Shown: piece after piece, positions 44,707 through 53,237 of the stretch
Layout of the letters: each line of letters starts with the position of its first letter
Numbering within the stretch: the first letter of the stretch is position 1
From: Micromonospora_H sonneratiae
Lineage (GTDB): Bacteria > Actinomycetota > Actinomycetes > Mycobacteriales > Micromonosporaceae
Assembly (NCBI RefSeq): GCF_042679305.1
Contig: NZ_JBHTMP010000007.1
Location: 117,733-181,732, forward strand
Length of the DNA stretch: 64,000 nucleotides
Reading direction: 5' to 3'
Program-made: the position numbers and the translations under genes
Notes under the pieces: generated by a model
Databases searched by the model: none
What the model was told of the DNA's origin: nothing
The model's input: the letters and a program-made list of their open reading frames with translations, nothing else

Positions 44707-45309
44707 CTACCGCCCGTCCCACTGCCTCGGAACCGAGCCGTTGTCCGAGCCGTTGTCCGAGCCGTTGTCCGGGGCGTTGTCCGGGGCGGGGTCCGGGGCG
44801 GGGTCCAGCGGGCCGCAGCGGCCGTCGTGCTCGAACTTCCGTGGGCATCGGGACCGGTCCGTGAGCAGCCGATCGCAGAAGACCCGGTGCCGGTTGTTCT
44901 GGTCGTCGACGGTCGAGACCGTCGTCTCGCCCGGGTCGAGTTCCGGCAGGAACGCCAGCGAGCCGGCGACGGTGTAGGCCAGCCGCGTGGCAGTCTCCAG
45001 ATCATCGACGTGTATCGGCAGGTGGATCACGAACCCGAGGCCGCCGTCGTCCGGTCCTACCGAGTCCAGGTCGGCCGAATCGACCGGTGGCCGGAGGGGG
45101 TCCAGTGGACCGGACAGCCGCCGATAGGTCCGCTCGTTGATCGACGCCGTCCCGTTGACCGGCAGCGGCCCGTTGACCGGCACCGGCCCGGACGGCGGCA
45201 GCGGAGACCTCAGATCGAGATCGAACATCATGCCCGGTACCCGATGCGGTTGGCGCCGCTCCCTCGTTTCGAAGTGTGTGCGCGCGTAGTTGTCCGCGTG
45301 GTCACGCAT
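44707..45309 (-). CDS. Hypothetical protein with tandem Asp-Asn-Gly-Ser tail
   Basis: 200 residues from ATG 45309, chosen for GGAGG at six bases; a longer frame from 45420 lacks it. The middle has hydrophobic and acidic segments (GFVIHLPIHVDDLETATRL, then SLAFLPELDPGETTVSTV). The C-terminus is repetitive: DPAPDPAPDN then DNGSDNGSDNGS. It has four Cys towards the end (FCDRLL, RCPRKF, RCGP). No signal peptide or membrane helix is seen and I know no family. The start codon is divergent from the GntR gene. Confidence 0.6.
   Translation of the reverse strand: MRDHADNYARTHFETRERRQPHRVPGMMFDLDLRSPLPPSGPVPVNGPLPVNGTASINERTYRRLSGPLDPLRPPVDSADLDSVGPDDGGLGFVIHLPIHVDDLETATRLAYTVAGSLAFLPELDPGETTVSTVDDQNNRHRVFCDRLLTDRSRCPRKFEHDGRCGPLDPAPDPAPDNAPDNGSDNGSDNGSVPRQWDGR
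44735..44806. repeat. Six 12-bp tandem units in the hypothetical protein tail
   Basis: GAGCCGTTGTCC occurs three times exactly (44735-44770), then GGGGCGTTGTCC, then GGGGCGGGGTCC twice. On the coding strand it reads Gly-Ser/Asn-Asp type tetrapeptides and Asp-Pro-Ala-Pro. Unit length is a multiple of three. Confidence 0.9.
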
Positions 45310-45439
45310 GCGTGCCTCCGGCAGTCGTTCGAGCGTTCGAGCTTGAGTACCGGCCACGCTGACGTACCGGCCATCAGGGCCGGGCCCATCGGCCAGCCCC
45401 ACTGCCCTGACAGTAAGCACATGCTCCTAGGATCACAAC

Positions 45440-45467
45440 ATGACGCGCTGCTGTGGTTACATACTGT
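45440..45467 (+). promoter_or_regulatory. Possible promoter of a leaderless GntR transcript
   Basis: ATGACG (45440-45445, near TTGACN) and TACTGT (45462-45467, near TANNNT) are separated by 16 bases. The -10 end lies seven bases before ATG 45475, so transcription would begin at the start codon and no ribosome binding site is present there. Leaderless mRNAs are common in actinobacteria. Confidence 0.35.
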
Positions 45468-45474
45468 CATCGAC

Positions 45475-45879
45475 ATGATCGATCCACGGAGGGATCGCGC
45501 GCTCTACCGTCAGCTCGCTGACCTGCTTCGCCAGCAGATCAGCGAGGGCGAACTCGCGCCCGGCGCGCCGCTGCCCTCCGAAACCACCCTTGCGCAGACC
45601 CATGGCCTGGCCCGCCCAGCGGTCCGCCAGGCGATCGCGCTGTTACGGGCCGAAGGGCTGGTGACGACCTCACGCGGCTACGGCACCCGGGTACGTGAAC
45701 AGGTCGAACGGAAACCGCTCGAACTGCCGACCGGCAGCTCAGCCGTCGCCCGTATGCCTTCCGACGCGGAACGCATAGAGCACGATCTGGACGACGGGGT
45801 ACCGGTGGTGGAGGTGCAGTTCGCCGACGGCAGCACGGCCGTCTATCCCGGAGATCGAGTACGCCTGACACGGCCGTAG
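45475..45879 (+). CDS. GntR-family transcription regulator
   Basis: 134 residues from ATG 45475. The N-terminal winged HTH (about 1-70) is typical: MIDPRRDRALYRQLADLLRQ, then SEGELAPGAPLPSETTLAQ and GLARPAVRQAIALLRAEGLV. The remaining part (about 75-134) is short and beta-rich, ending VVEVQFADGSTAVYPGD. It is too small for a UbiC or FadR ligand domain, so the effector is unclear. It could bind the 165-base divergent region and regulate itself or the gene at 44707-45309. Confidence 0.82.
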   Translation: MIDPRRDRALYRQLADLLRQQISEGELAPGAPLPSETTLAQTHGLARPAVRQAIALLRAEGLVTTSRGYGTRVREQVERKPLELPTGSSAVARMPSDAERIEHDLDDGVPVVEVQFADGSTAVYPGDRVRLTRP

Positions 45880-45989
45880 CAGGCCGAGACTACCCTCAGC
45901 ATCGGGAGGACACGTATGCTCTCTCGTCGCGTAACAAAAACCCACACCCTATCCACGGGCCGACGTACCGAGGTCTACGGGGGAGATCG

Positions 45990-47314
45990 ATGACTCAACC
46001 GCCCAGCGACGGTTCAGCCCAGCCACCGAGCGGCCAGCCACCGCATGACGAGCCGACTCACCCCTTCACACAGACGAGTTCGGCCGAGCCGACTTCCGCG
46101 TTGCCGACCGCCCCGATTCCGGCACAGCCCGGGGCACCTGCCGTACCGCAGCAGTTCGAACCGCCCACGCAGCAGTTCGAGCCACCTACGCAGCAGTTCG
46201 AGCCGCCCACGCAACCGGTGACCGGCCAGCCGTTCCCGGGTCAGCCGGTGTCCGGCCAGCCCTACCCCGGGCAGCCCGCCCCGGGCCAACCGGTGTCCGG
46301 CCAGCCCTACCCGACCCAGGCGATGCCGACCCAGCCGATTCCCGGCCAGCCCTTCCCGGGTCAACCGGTGCCCGGCCAGCCCTACCCCGGGCAGCCCGCC
46401 CCGGGCCAACCGGTGTCCGGCCAGCCCTACCCGACCCAGGCGATGCCGACCCAGCCGATTCCCGGCCAACNNNNNNNNNNNNNNNNNNNNNNNNNNNNNN
46501 NNNNNNNNNNNNNNNNNNNNNNNNNNNNNNNNNNNNNNNNNNNNNNNNNNNNNNNNNNNNNNNNNNGCCCGGCCAGCCCTACCCCGGGCAGCCCGCCCCG
46601 GGCCAACCGGTGTCCGGCCAGCCCTACCCGACCCAGGCGATGCCGACCCAGCCGATTCCCGGCCAACCCTTCCCGGGCCAGCCGGTATCCGGCCAGCCCT
46701 ACCCCGGGCAGGCGATGCCGGGTCAGCCGGTCCCCGCTCAGCCCGCCCCCGGGCAGCCCTTCCCGGGCCAGCCGGTGCCCGGCCAGCCAATGCCTGGTCA
46801 GCCGGACTTTTCGGCCGCCGCGCCGCCCGGATACCCGCCGTACGGGCAGCCGCCGGCGGCCCCGAAGAAGCGTCGGGGCGTACTGATCGTCTCGATCGTG
46901 CTGGCGGTGGCGCTGCTGCTCTGCGGTGGCGGTGGTGTGGCCGCGTTCCTGATGTTGCGTAACGCCGAGGACGGCCAGGGCGCAGCCGAGGCAACCGCTG
47001 CGGTCGACGAGTTCATGCGGGCCGTCTACAACGACCACGACGCCGACAAGGCCGCAAAACTGGTCTGTTCCGAGGCCCGCGACGAAACAAAGATCAAGAA
47101 GCGGGTCGAAGAGATCAAGAAGCTGGCGGAGACCCACAAGAACCCGCGCTTCACCTGGACCGCTCCGAAGATCGACGACGAGAACACCGAACGGTCGATC
47201 GTGTCGACCAAGCTGACCATGGTCACCAGCGACGAGAAGACCGCCGAACAGCAGCTGAAGTTCACGGTGGTGGAGAAGGAAGAAGCTGGCTGGTGGGTGT
47301 GTGAGGTGGCCTGA
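45990..47314 (+). CDS. Pro/Gln repeat protein with helix and NTF2-like domain, split by an assembly gap
   Basis: Start ATG 45990 has GGGGGAG seven bases upstream. The N-terminus carries a QQFEPPT repeat (three times) and long arrays of GQPxPGQP-type repeats. After the N-run at 46471-46566 the reading frame resumes in another phase and continues repeats, then AAPKKRR, a helix (VLIVSIVLAVALLLC) and an external domain (AVDEFMRAVYNDHDADKAAK, then WWVCEVA). The phase change comes from the gap, not a true frameshift: the repeat period is 120 bp, and a fill of 19 bases plus any multiple of 120 restores the frame. Same plan as 9009-9581. Function unknown. Confidence 0.75.
46149..46211 (+). repeat. 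Three 21-bp tandem units encoding QQFEPPT
   Basis: Units at 46149-46169, 46170-46190 and 46191-46211 start CAGCAGTTCGA and differ at a few silent positions. Confidence 0.85.
46231..46680 (+). repeat. 120-bp tandem repeats interrupted by the gap
   Basis: Copies at 46231-46350 and 46351-46470 are almost identical, each encoding 40 residues with the phrases PYPGQPAPGQPVSGQPYPTQ and AMPTQPIPGQ. A further copy continues after the N-run, from 46567. Copy number in the real genome cannot be told from this sequence. Confidence 0.85.
46471..46566. other. Assembly gap of 96 Ns
   Basis: All bases undetermined. It lies inside a 120-bp tandem repeat and its length (96) is not compatible with the frames on both sides; a true gap must be 1 modulo 3. 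Confidence 0.95.
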
Positions 47315-47339
47315 CCGCAACAGTGGTTAGGCTCGAAGG

Positions 47340-48317
47340 GTGCGAGCAGGTGAGCGGCCGGCCAACCCGGCTAGTACGGATTGGCCGGCCCGCCTGCATG
47401 TGGTGACCGGCAAGGGCGGCAGTGGGAAGACCAGCGTCGCCGCGGCCCTGGCCCTGGCCCTTGCGGCGGGCGGGCGACGGACCCTGCTGGTGGAGGTCGA
47501 GGGGCGGCAGGGCATCGCCCAACTCTTCGACACCGACCCGCTGCCCTACGAGGAGCGGCGGATCGCCGGCACGACGGGGGGCGGCGAGGTACGTGCCCTC
47601 GCGGTGGACCCCGAGGAAGCACTTCTCGAATACCTGGACATGTTCTACCGGCTCGGAGCCGCCGGCCGGGCGCTGCGCAAGTTCGGCGCGATCGACTTCG
47701 CCACCACCATCGCCCCGGGACTACGGGACATCCTGCTCACCGGCAAGGTGAAGGAGGCGACGACCCGTACCGCGAACCAGCGCCGGGTCTACGACGCCGT
47801 CGTACTCGATGCCCCGCCCACCGGCCGGATCGGCCGCTTCCTCAACGTGACCGCGGAGGCCGCCCGCCTGGCCAAGGTCGGCCCGATCAAGACGCAGAGC
47901 GAGGGCGTGGCGGCCCTGCTGCGCTCGCCGATGACCGCCGTTCACGTCGTCACGCTGCTCGAAGAGATGCCGGTGCAGGAGACGATCGACGCGATCGGCG
48001 AACTGACCCAGCTGAACATCCCGGTCGGCCGGATCATCGTCAACAGCACCCGATCACCGCTCCTGACCGGCAAGGTCACCCAGGCCGAGCTGCGTCGGGG
48101 CCTCGCCGCAGCCGGGTTGCCCACCGACCGGGCAACCGTCACCGGACTGCACAGCGAGGTCAAGGACCAGCTGACCCGCCACGCGCTGGAGGAGTCACTG
48201 CGTACCGACCTGGCCGAGTTGGGCCGCCCGCTGATCGAGCTGCCGTTGCTGCCCGAGGGGGTCGACCGCACCAGCCTCGAAATGCTGGCCGACCGGCTAC
48301 GCCAAACCGATTGTTGA
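47340..48317 (+). CDS. Get3/ArsA-like ATPase, first of a pair
   Basis: 325 residues from GTG 47340. It has the deviant Walker A of the ArsA/MinD group (VVTGKGGSGKTSVAAALALA), the A'-type region LVEVEGRQGIAQLFDTDPLP, and a switch phrase VVLDAPPTGRIGRFL. It corresponds to Rv3679, which pairs with Rv3680. In mycobacteria these form a complex linked to tolerance of certain metabolic stress; annotation as anion-transporting ATPase is by family only. It starts 25 bases after the repeat protein. Confidence 0.85.
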   Translation: MRAGERPANPASTDWPARLHVVTGKGGSGKTSVAAALALALAAGGRRTLLVEVEGRQGIAQLFDTDPLPYEERRIAGTTGGGEVRALAVDPEEALLEYLDMFYRLGAAGRALRKFGAIDFATTIAPGLRDILLTGKVKEATTRTANQRRVYDAVVLDAPPTGRIGRFLNVTAEAARLAKVGPIKTQSEGVAALLRSPMTAVHVVTLLEEMPVQETIDAIGELTQLNIPVGRIIVNSTRSPLLTGKVTQAELRRGLAAAGLPTDRATVTGLHSEVKDQLTRHALEESLRTDLAELGRPLIELPLLPEGVDRTSLEMLADRLRQTDC

Positions 48318-48374
48318 CTCACACCTGTCCGCTGCCCCGGGCGGATAGTGCGTCAGTCCCGATACGCTCGTTTG

Positions 48375-49523
48375 GTGCCTTCCGATCACGCGGCGCCACG
48401 ACTCGACGTCGACCGCATCCTTGCCGATCCCGGCGTACGGATCGTGGTCTGTTGCGGCGCGGGCGGTGTGGGTAAGACCACGACCGCCGCCGCGCTCGCG
48501 CTGCGCGCCGCAGAGCAGCATGGTCGTCGTACGGTCGTACTCACCATCGACCCGGCGCGCCGGCTGGCCCAGTCACTCGGCCTGACCGAGCTGGACAACA
48601 CTCCACGCCAGGTCAAGGGGCTCGACGTCGAGGCCAGCGGCGGCGAACTGCACGCCATGATGCTCGACATGAAGCGGACCTTCGACGACGTCGTGCTCAC
48701 GCACACCGACCCGGCGAAGGCGGCGGAGATCTTCGCCAACCCCTTCTACCAGGCAATGAGCTCGACCTTCGCCGGCACGCAGGAATACATGGCGATGGAG
48801 AAGCTGGGCCAGTTGCATGCCCGGGGCGAGTGGGACCTGATCGTCGTCGACACCCCGCCGTCACGCTCGGCCCTGGACTTCCTCGACGCACCGGCCCGGC
48901 TCTCCAGGTTCCTGGACGGCCGGATGCTGCGGATGCTGTTGGCCCCGGCCCGCAGCGGTGGACGCAGCATGTTCAGCCTGGTCACCGCATCGTTCGGGAT
49001 GTTCTCGAAGGTGGTGCAGAAGGTGCTCGGCGCACAACTGCTCACCGACCTGTCCGGGTTCGTCGCCGCGCTGGACTCCATGTTCGGCGGGTTCCGGCAG
49101 CGGGCCGAGCAGACGTACCGGATCCTCCAGGCACCGGAGACGGCGTTCCTGCTGGTCGCGGTGCCCGAGCCGGACGCGGTCCGGGAGGCGGCGTACTTCG
49201 CGGGTCGGCTCGGCGAGGAGCGGATGCCGCTGGCCGGGCTGGTGCTCAACCGGGTGCACCGTACGACGGTCGCGGAGCCGGACGCCGCGCAGAGCCTGGC
49301 TGCTGCTGACCGGTTGGCGGCGGCGGGAGGTTACGACGCCACGGTCGAGGCGCTGCGGGTGCACGCGGCGCTGGCCCAACAGGCCGTGCGTGAGCAGCGG
49401 GTGGCCGCACGGTTCACCAACGCGTTCCCGAAGGTCCCGACGGTGGCGGTAACGGCGCAGCCCGCCGACGTACACGACGTCGACGGGCTGCGCACGATAG
49501 GTGTGGCGATCAGCCAGCAGTGA
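48375..49523 (+). CDS. Get3/ArsA-like ATPase, second of the pair
   Basis: 382 residues from GTG 48375; GTG 48348 would add nine residues. Walker A VVCCGAGGVGKTTTAAALAL with the signature Lys, ITIDPARRLAQ, and WDLIVVDTPPSRSALDFLDA as switch II. It is longer than its partner by about 55 residues, with an Ala-rich helix region after the P-loop domain typical of Get3. The gene overlaps the convergent whiB end by about 14 bases (49510-49523). Counterpart of Rv3680; likely co-transcribed with the first ATPase. Confidence 0.88.
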   Translation: MPSDHAAPRLDVDRILADPGVRIVVCCGAGGVGKTTTAAALALRAAEQHGRRTVVLTIDPARRLAQSLGLTELDNTPRQVKGLDVEASGGELHAMMLDMKRTFDDVVLTHTDPAKAAEIFANPFYQAMSSTFAGTQEYMAMEKLGQLHARGEWDLIVVDTPPSRSALDFLDAPARLSRFLDGRMLRMLLAPARSGGRSMFSLVTASFGMFSKVVQKVLGAQLLTDLSGFVAALDSMFGGFRQRAEQTYRILQAPETAFLLVAVPEPDAVREAAYFAGRLGEERMPLAGLVLNRVHRTTVAEPDAAQSLAAADRLAAAGGYDATVEALRVHAALAQQAVREQRVAARFTNAFPKVPTVAVTAQPADVHDVDGLRTIGVAISQQ

Positions 49524-49812
49524 CGAGGTTCTTGTCCTTGTCCTTGTCCCGCATGGCCGCCTCGAACATCTTCCGCCAGCTCGGCACGTTGGGGTGCCGG
49601 CGCAGTAACGCCCGGCGTTCGCGCTCGGTCATGCCACCCCACACTCCGAACTCGATACGGTTGTCGAGCGCATCAGCCAGGCACTCGTACCGCACCGGGC
49701 AGCTGCGGCAGATTCTCTTCGCCACGTTCTGTTCTGCGCCTTGTACGAACAGCGCGTCCGGATCACCGTTCTGGCACGCTGCCAACGTGGGCCAGTCTGG
49801 AATCATGCCCAT
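49510..49812 (-). CDS. whiB4: WhiB-family Fe-S regulator (WhiB4/WblA type)
   Basis: 100 residues; ATG 49812, with an in-frame ATG two codons later. It has the four cluster-binding Cys (ACQN, then CRSCPVRYEC) and the turn GVWGGMTERERR, then a basic C-terminus with KDKDKN. Binds a redox-sensitive 4Fe-4S cluster and controls transcription with the sigma factor. Named by position: it lies between the ATPase pair and the PBP, as do whiB4 in M. tuberculosis and wblA in Streptomyces. Confidence 0.88.
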   Translation of the reverse strand: MGMIPDWPTLAACQNGDPDALFVQGAEQNVAKRICRSCPVRYECLADALDNRIEFGVWGGMTERERRALLRRHPNVPSWRKMFEAAMRDKDKDKNLVTAG

Positions 49813-50217
49813 CTGAATACGTCCCCCCTTGCAGTCCCGCTACCGACTCATGCCGGCCAGCCGGCGATAAACCCCCCGGCCGTACGCCGCGCCTACCCCG
49901 GGCGCGCCGGACGACATGCGATCCCCTCGCAGCACCATCATGCTCTGTAGTCGCCTGATTACGCAACGTTGTCGGCTAAATCTATTAATCCGGACACTCC
50001 CGACTCATTGCCCGACAGCAAGGCACTGCCTACCCGGTGGCGTTTACCGAAAACGCCGCGAAGGTCCGCCGGGTAGTGGACACTTGTCAGAAGCGACACG
50101 CAACGCGCGTCGAAGGCCGTGCGTCTAACACAACGAGGCCAGCGCCCGCAGGAAATGGGGAAAGTACGCGGGAGCAGCCCTCGTTGCTGATTGACGTACC
50201 CTGACGGAGTGACCTGG
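49813..50217. promoter_or_regulatory. Divergent intergenic region of whiB and the PBP gene
   Basis: A 405-base stretch with no supported gene. It contains an unusual A/T-rich patch (49950-50000), where a plus-strand -35/-10-like pair TTACGC and TATTAA with 18-base spacing may drive the PBP gene with a leader of about 220 bases. The WhiB start has GGGGGG upstream with a wide spacing. I see no clear WhiB- or Crp-type palindrome. Confidence 0.3.
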
Positions 50218-52629
50218 ATGCGCAAGCGTGACCACAATCTGCTTACAAACGCCGCATCGCTACTGATCTGCGGACTGCTGGCCGGTGTGGTGGTTGCAGC
50301 AGCCGCCTTCCCGGTGGTGGCGATGTCCGGCCTGGCCGCGAAGGCTGGTGCGGAAACCTTCGACAAGCTGCCCAGCGAGCTGACCGTCAAGCGGTCGCCG
50401 CAGATCAGCTACCTCTACGCGTCCGACGGCAAGACCCCGCTGGCCACCATGTACGACGAGAACCGGCGGGACATCCCGCTGAAGGAAGTCTCGCCGAACA
50501 TGCAGAAGGCGATCATTGCCGCTGAGGACCACAACTTCTACAAGCACAACGGCGTCGACATGAAGGGAATCGGCCGGGCCTTTCTCGCGAACAACAGTGC
50601 TGGAGAAACCCAGCAGGGTGCCTCCACGCTGACCATGCAGTACGTCCGTCTCCAGATCGCCTACTCGGCCACCCACCCGCAGGACGTGGTGGACGCCACC
50701 GAGGACACCACGGCCCGCAAGCTGCGGGAAATCCGTTACGCGATGCAGATCAGCCAGGATCTTTCCAAGGACGAGATCCTGGAGCGTTATCTCAACCTCG
50801 CCGCGTTCGGCAACGGCGCCTACGGCATCTTCGCGGCCAGCCAGGTCTACTTCGGCAAGCACCCGAAGGACCTGACGATCGACGAGTCAGCCATGCTGGC
50901 CGGACTGGTGAAGGCACCCTCGGAGTTCAACCCGACCACCAAGACCGGTTACCCTCAGGCCGTTGCCCGCCGCGACTACGTGATCAACAACATGGTCAAG
51001 ATCGGCGCAATCACCCAGCAGGAGGCGGACGCGGCCAAGGCGGTCAAGCTCGTCGTGAAGGACAAGGCGACCCCGAACGGCTGCGTCGCGACCAACAAGA
51101 ACCACTGGGGCTTCTTCTGCGACTACTTCTACCGCTGGTGGATGGACGAGGAGACGTTCGGTGCCACGAGGTACGACCGCGAGCGTCGACTGAAGAGCGG
51201 TGGCTACACCATCATCACCAGCCTTGACGTGAAGACGCAGGAGGCGGCGAAGAAGGCCGTCGAGCGGAACCTGAAGACGGGCAGCAAGAACGCGCCGATG
51301 ATCGCCGCGGTCGAGCCGGGCACCGGTCGGGTGCGGGCGCTGGCCACCAACCGGAACTTCAAGCTGGACGACCCGAACAAGCCACAGAACAAGATCTCCA
51401 GCAACCCGGCGAAGGCCAAGAAGAAGATCCGGGGCACCTACCCGAACACCACCAACCCGCTGCTGACCGGCGGTGGCGACATCCGCGGTTACCAGGCCGG
51501 ATCGACGTTCAAGATCTTCACGCTGGTCGCCGCGCTCGAAAAAGGCTATCCGCTCGACTACACGATCAACGCGCCGGTGCAGTTCAAGTCGAAGTATCCG
51601 GTCGACTACAACGGCGAGGCCGCCTGCCCGGGCACCAGCTACTACTGCCCGAAGAACGCCAGCCCCAGCCTGGCCGGCCCGCACAACATGTGGAGCGCCT
51701 TCGGTAAGTCGGTGAACACCTACTTCATCCCGTTGCAGCAGCAGGTCGGCACGTGGAGCGTGGTCGAGGCGGCAAGGAAGCTCGGTATCCGGTTCCTCTC
51801 CTCCAGCGACGCCGACTTCGCGGACAACAAGGAGGCCGCGAACAACTGGGGTCCGTTCAGCCTGGGCGTCACAGACGTCACGCCGCTCGACCTGGCCAAC
51901 GCGTACGCCACCCTGGCCGCCGACGGCAAGCACTGCGAGCCGATCCCGGTGCAGGAGATCCGCGACCACGAGGGCAACAAGCTCGACGTCGCCAACCCGC
52001 GCTGTGACCAGGCGGTCAAGCCCGAGGTGGCCCGGGCCGCCATCGACGCCGCCCGCTGCCCGGTCGGCGACCATTCGTCGACCTCGCGGTGCCGGGGTGG
52101 CACCGCCACCGACGTCCGGCGCATCGTCGGCAAGCCGGTCGCCGGCAAGACCGGTACCACCGACGCGGCGAAGACCGCGTCGATGGTGGTCACCACCAAG
52201 CAGCTGTCGGTCGCCGGCATCCTCGGTGACCCGGACTGGGCACAGACCACCGACTTCATGTCGCACGGCATCATCAACCCCGCGGTCTACGAAACGCTGC
52301 GGGATGCGATGAAGGGCAAGGAGTCCATCGAGTTCACCCCGCCCGGCAGCAAGACCGCCAACGGCGAACAGCGCTCGATCCCCGACGTCAAGTGCCAGTC
52401 GGTCGACGCCGCGCGGGCCCGGATCAAGGACGCCGGTTTCAACGTCGAGGTGGACACCGACCGGGTCAACTCAAGCTGCCCGGCCGGCACGGTCGCCGGC
52501 ACCAGCCCCGACGGGCGTACCTCGAAGGGTGGCACCGTGACCATCCAGATCAGCAACGGCAACGGTCGTGACGAGGACGACCAGTCCCAGGGGCCGAACC
52601 GCCCCAATCGCCCTGGCCGACCTCGATAA
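50218..52629 (+). CDS. ponA2: Class A penicillin-binding protein (PonA2-like) with one PASTA domain
   Basis: 803 residues; ATG 50218 has GGAG eight bases upstream, and GTG 50209 is an alternative. Makes peptidoglycan strands and crosslinks them outside the membrane. A helix at about 15-38 is followed by a glycosyltransferase 51 domain with catalytic Glu 103 (IAAEDHNFYKHNGVD) and ASTLTMQYVR. The transpeptidase domain has STFK (Ser 429), SVN (498-500) and KTGTT (644). One PASTA domain (about 720-780) precedes an Asn/Arg/Pro-rich tail. Syntenic with Rv3682. Confidence 0.93.
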   Translation: MRKRDHNLLTNAASLLICGLLAGVVVAAAAFPVVAMSGLAAKAGAETFDKLPSELTVKRSPQISYLYASDGKTPLATMYDENRRDIPLKEVSPNMQKAIIAAEDHNFYKHNGVDMKGIGRAFLANNSAGETQQGASTLTMQYVRLQIAYSATHPQDVVDATEDTTARKLREIRYAMQISQDLSKDEILERYLNLAAFGNGAYGIFAASQVYFGKHPKDLTIDESAMLAGLVKAPSEFNPTTKTGYPQAVARRDYVINNMVKIGAITQQEADAAKAVKLVVKDKATPNGCVATNKNHWGFFCDYFYRWWMDEETFGATRYDRERRLKSGGYTIITSLDVKTQEAAKKAVERNLKTGSKNAPMIAAVEPGTGRVRALATNRNFKLDDPNKPQNKISSNPAKAKKKIRGTYPNTTNPLLTGGGDIRGYQAGSTFKIFTLVAALEKGYPLDYTINAPVQFKSKYPVDYNGEAACPGTSYYCPKNASPSLAGPHNMWSAFGKSVNTYFIPLQQQVGTWSVVEAARKLGIRFLSSSDADFADNKEAANNWGPFSLGVTDVTPLDLANAYATLAADGKHCEPIPVQEIRDHEGNKLDVANPRCDQAVKPEVARAAIDAARCPVGDHSSTSRCRGGTATDVRRIVGKPVAGKTGTTDAAKTASMVVTTKQLSVAGILGDPDWAQTTDFMSHGIINPAVYETLRDAMKGKESIEFTPPGSKTANGEQRSIPDVKCQSVDAARARIKDAGFNVEVDTDRVNSSCPAGTVAGTSPDGRTSKGGTVTIQISNGNGRDEDDQSQGPNRPNRPGRPR

Positions 52630-52646
52630 CCGGATCGGCTGAACAC

Positions 52647-52678
52647 AGCGGGCGGGCACCTGTCGGTGCCCGCCCGCT
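52647..52678 (+). terminator. Strong hairpin after the PBP gene
   Basis: AGCGGGCGGGCACC, loop TGTC, GGTGCCCGCCCGCT: 14 perfect pairs, 17 bases after the stop, followed by GTTCTGT. Also suitable for the convergent yqeY-type gene. Confidence 0.85.
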
Positions 52679-52756
52679 GTTCTGTCCCACCGTCGTCTCG
52701 GCCGCCGGCGTCCTGCCCGGAGGAGCCGTTCCCGGCTCCAACCCGCCCAGGGGCGC

Positions 52757-53212
52757 TCAGACGCCGAGCTGTCGCCGTACCTCGGCGGCGACCCGGCCCC
52801 CCTCGGCACGGCCGGCCACCGCGGCCTGAGCCGCCTTCATGGCCGGGCCCATCTGACCCTTACCGGTGAACCCACCGGCGGACAGCGCCCCGGCGACCAG
52901 TTCGGCCAACTCGGCGTCATCGAGCTGCTTGGGCAGGTACCGGTCGAGCACCTCGCCTTCGGCGCTCTCCTTGGCCGCCAGCTCGGTCCGGCCGGCGTCC
53001 GCGAACGCGGTCGCCGCCTCGCGGCGCTTCTTCGCCTCCTTGGTCAGCACGGCCAGCACCTCGTCGTCGGACAGTTCCCGCTTGGCCTTCCCCGCGACCT
53101 CGGCGTTACCGATGGCCGCCAGCGCCATTCGCAGGGTCGAGGTGGTCAGTTCGTCACGCGCCTTCAGCGCCGTACGCATGTCTGCGGTCAGGAGGTCCTT
53201 CAACGTGCCCAT
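52757..53212 (-). CDS. GatB/YqeY-domain protein
   Basis: 151 residues. It starts MGTLKDLLTADMRTALKARD and carries STLRMALAAIGNAEV, REAATAFADAGRTELAAKES and YLPKQLDDAELAEL, typical of YqeY-like proteins that share the tail domain of the GatB amidotransferase subunit. They may bind tRNA or tRNA-dependent amidases; the function is unproven. Its start is 26 bases from the metallophosphoesterase start on the other strand. Confidence 0.88.
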   Translation of the reverse strand: MGTLKDLLTADMRTALKARDELTTSTLRMALAAIGNAEVAGKAKRELSDDEVLAVLTKEAKKRREAATAFADAGRTELAAKESAEGEVLDRYLPKQLDDAELAELVAGALSAGGFTGKGQMGPAMKAAQAAVAGRAEGGRVAAEVRRQLGV

Positions 53213-53237
53213 GGACGGTCAAACTACCCTGAGCGCC

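Noticed and set aside
46231..46680. CRISPR-like array
   Set aside because: The repeats are adjacent coding units with no unique spacers. No CRISPR array or cas gene exists in the window.
45990..46886. Apparent frameshifted pseudogene in the repeat region
   Set aside because: The shift coincides with the N-run, and repeat-period arithmetic restores a single frame. It is an assembly matter.
48314..48349. Promoter for the second ATPase gene (TTGACT and GATAGT)
   Set aside because: Spacing of 24 bases is too wide, and the two ATPase genes look co-transcribed.
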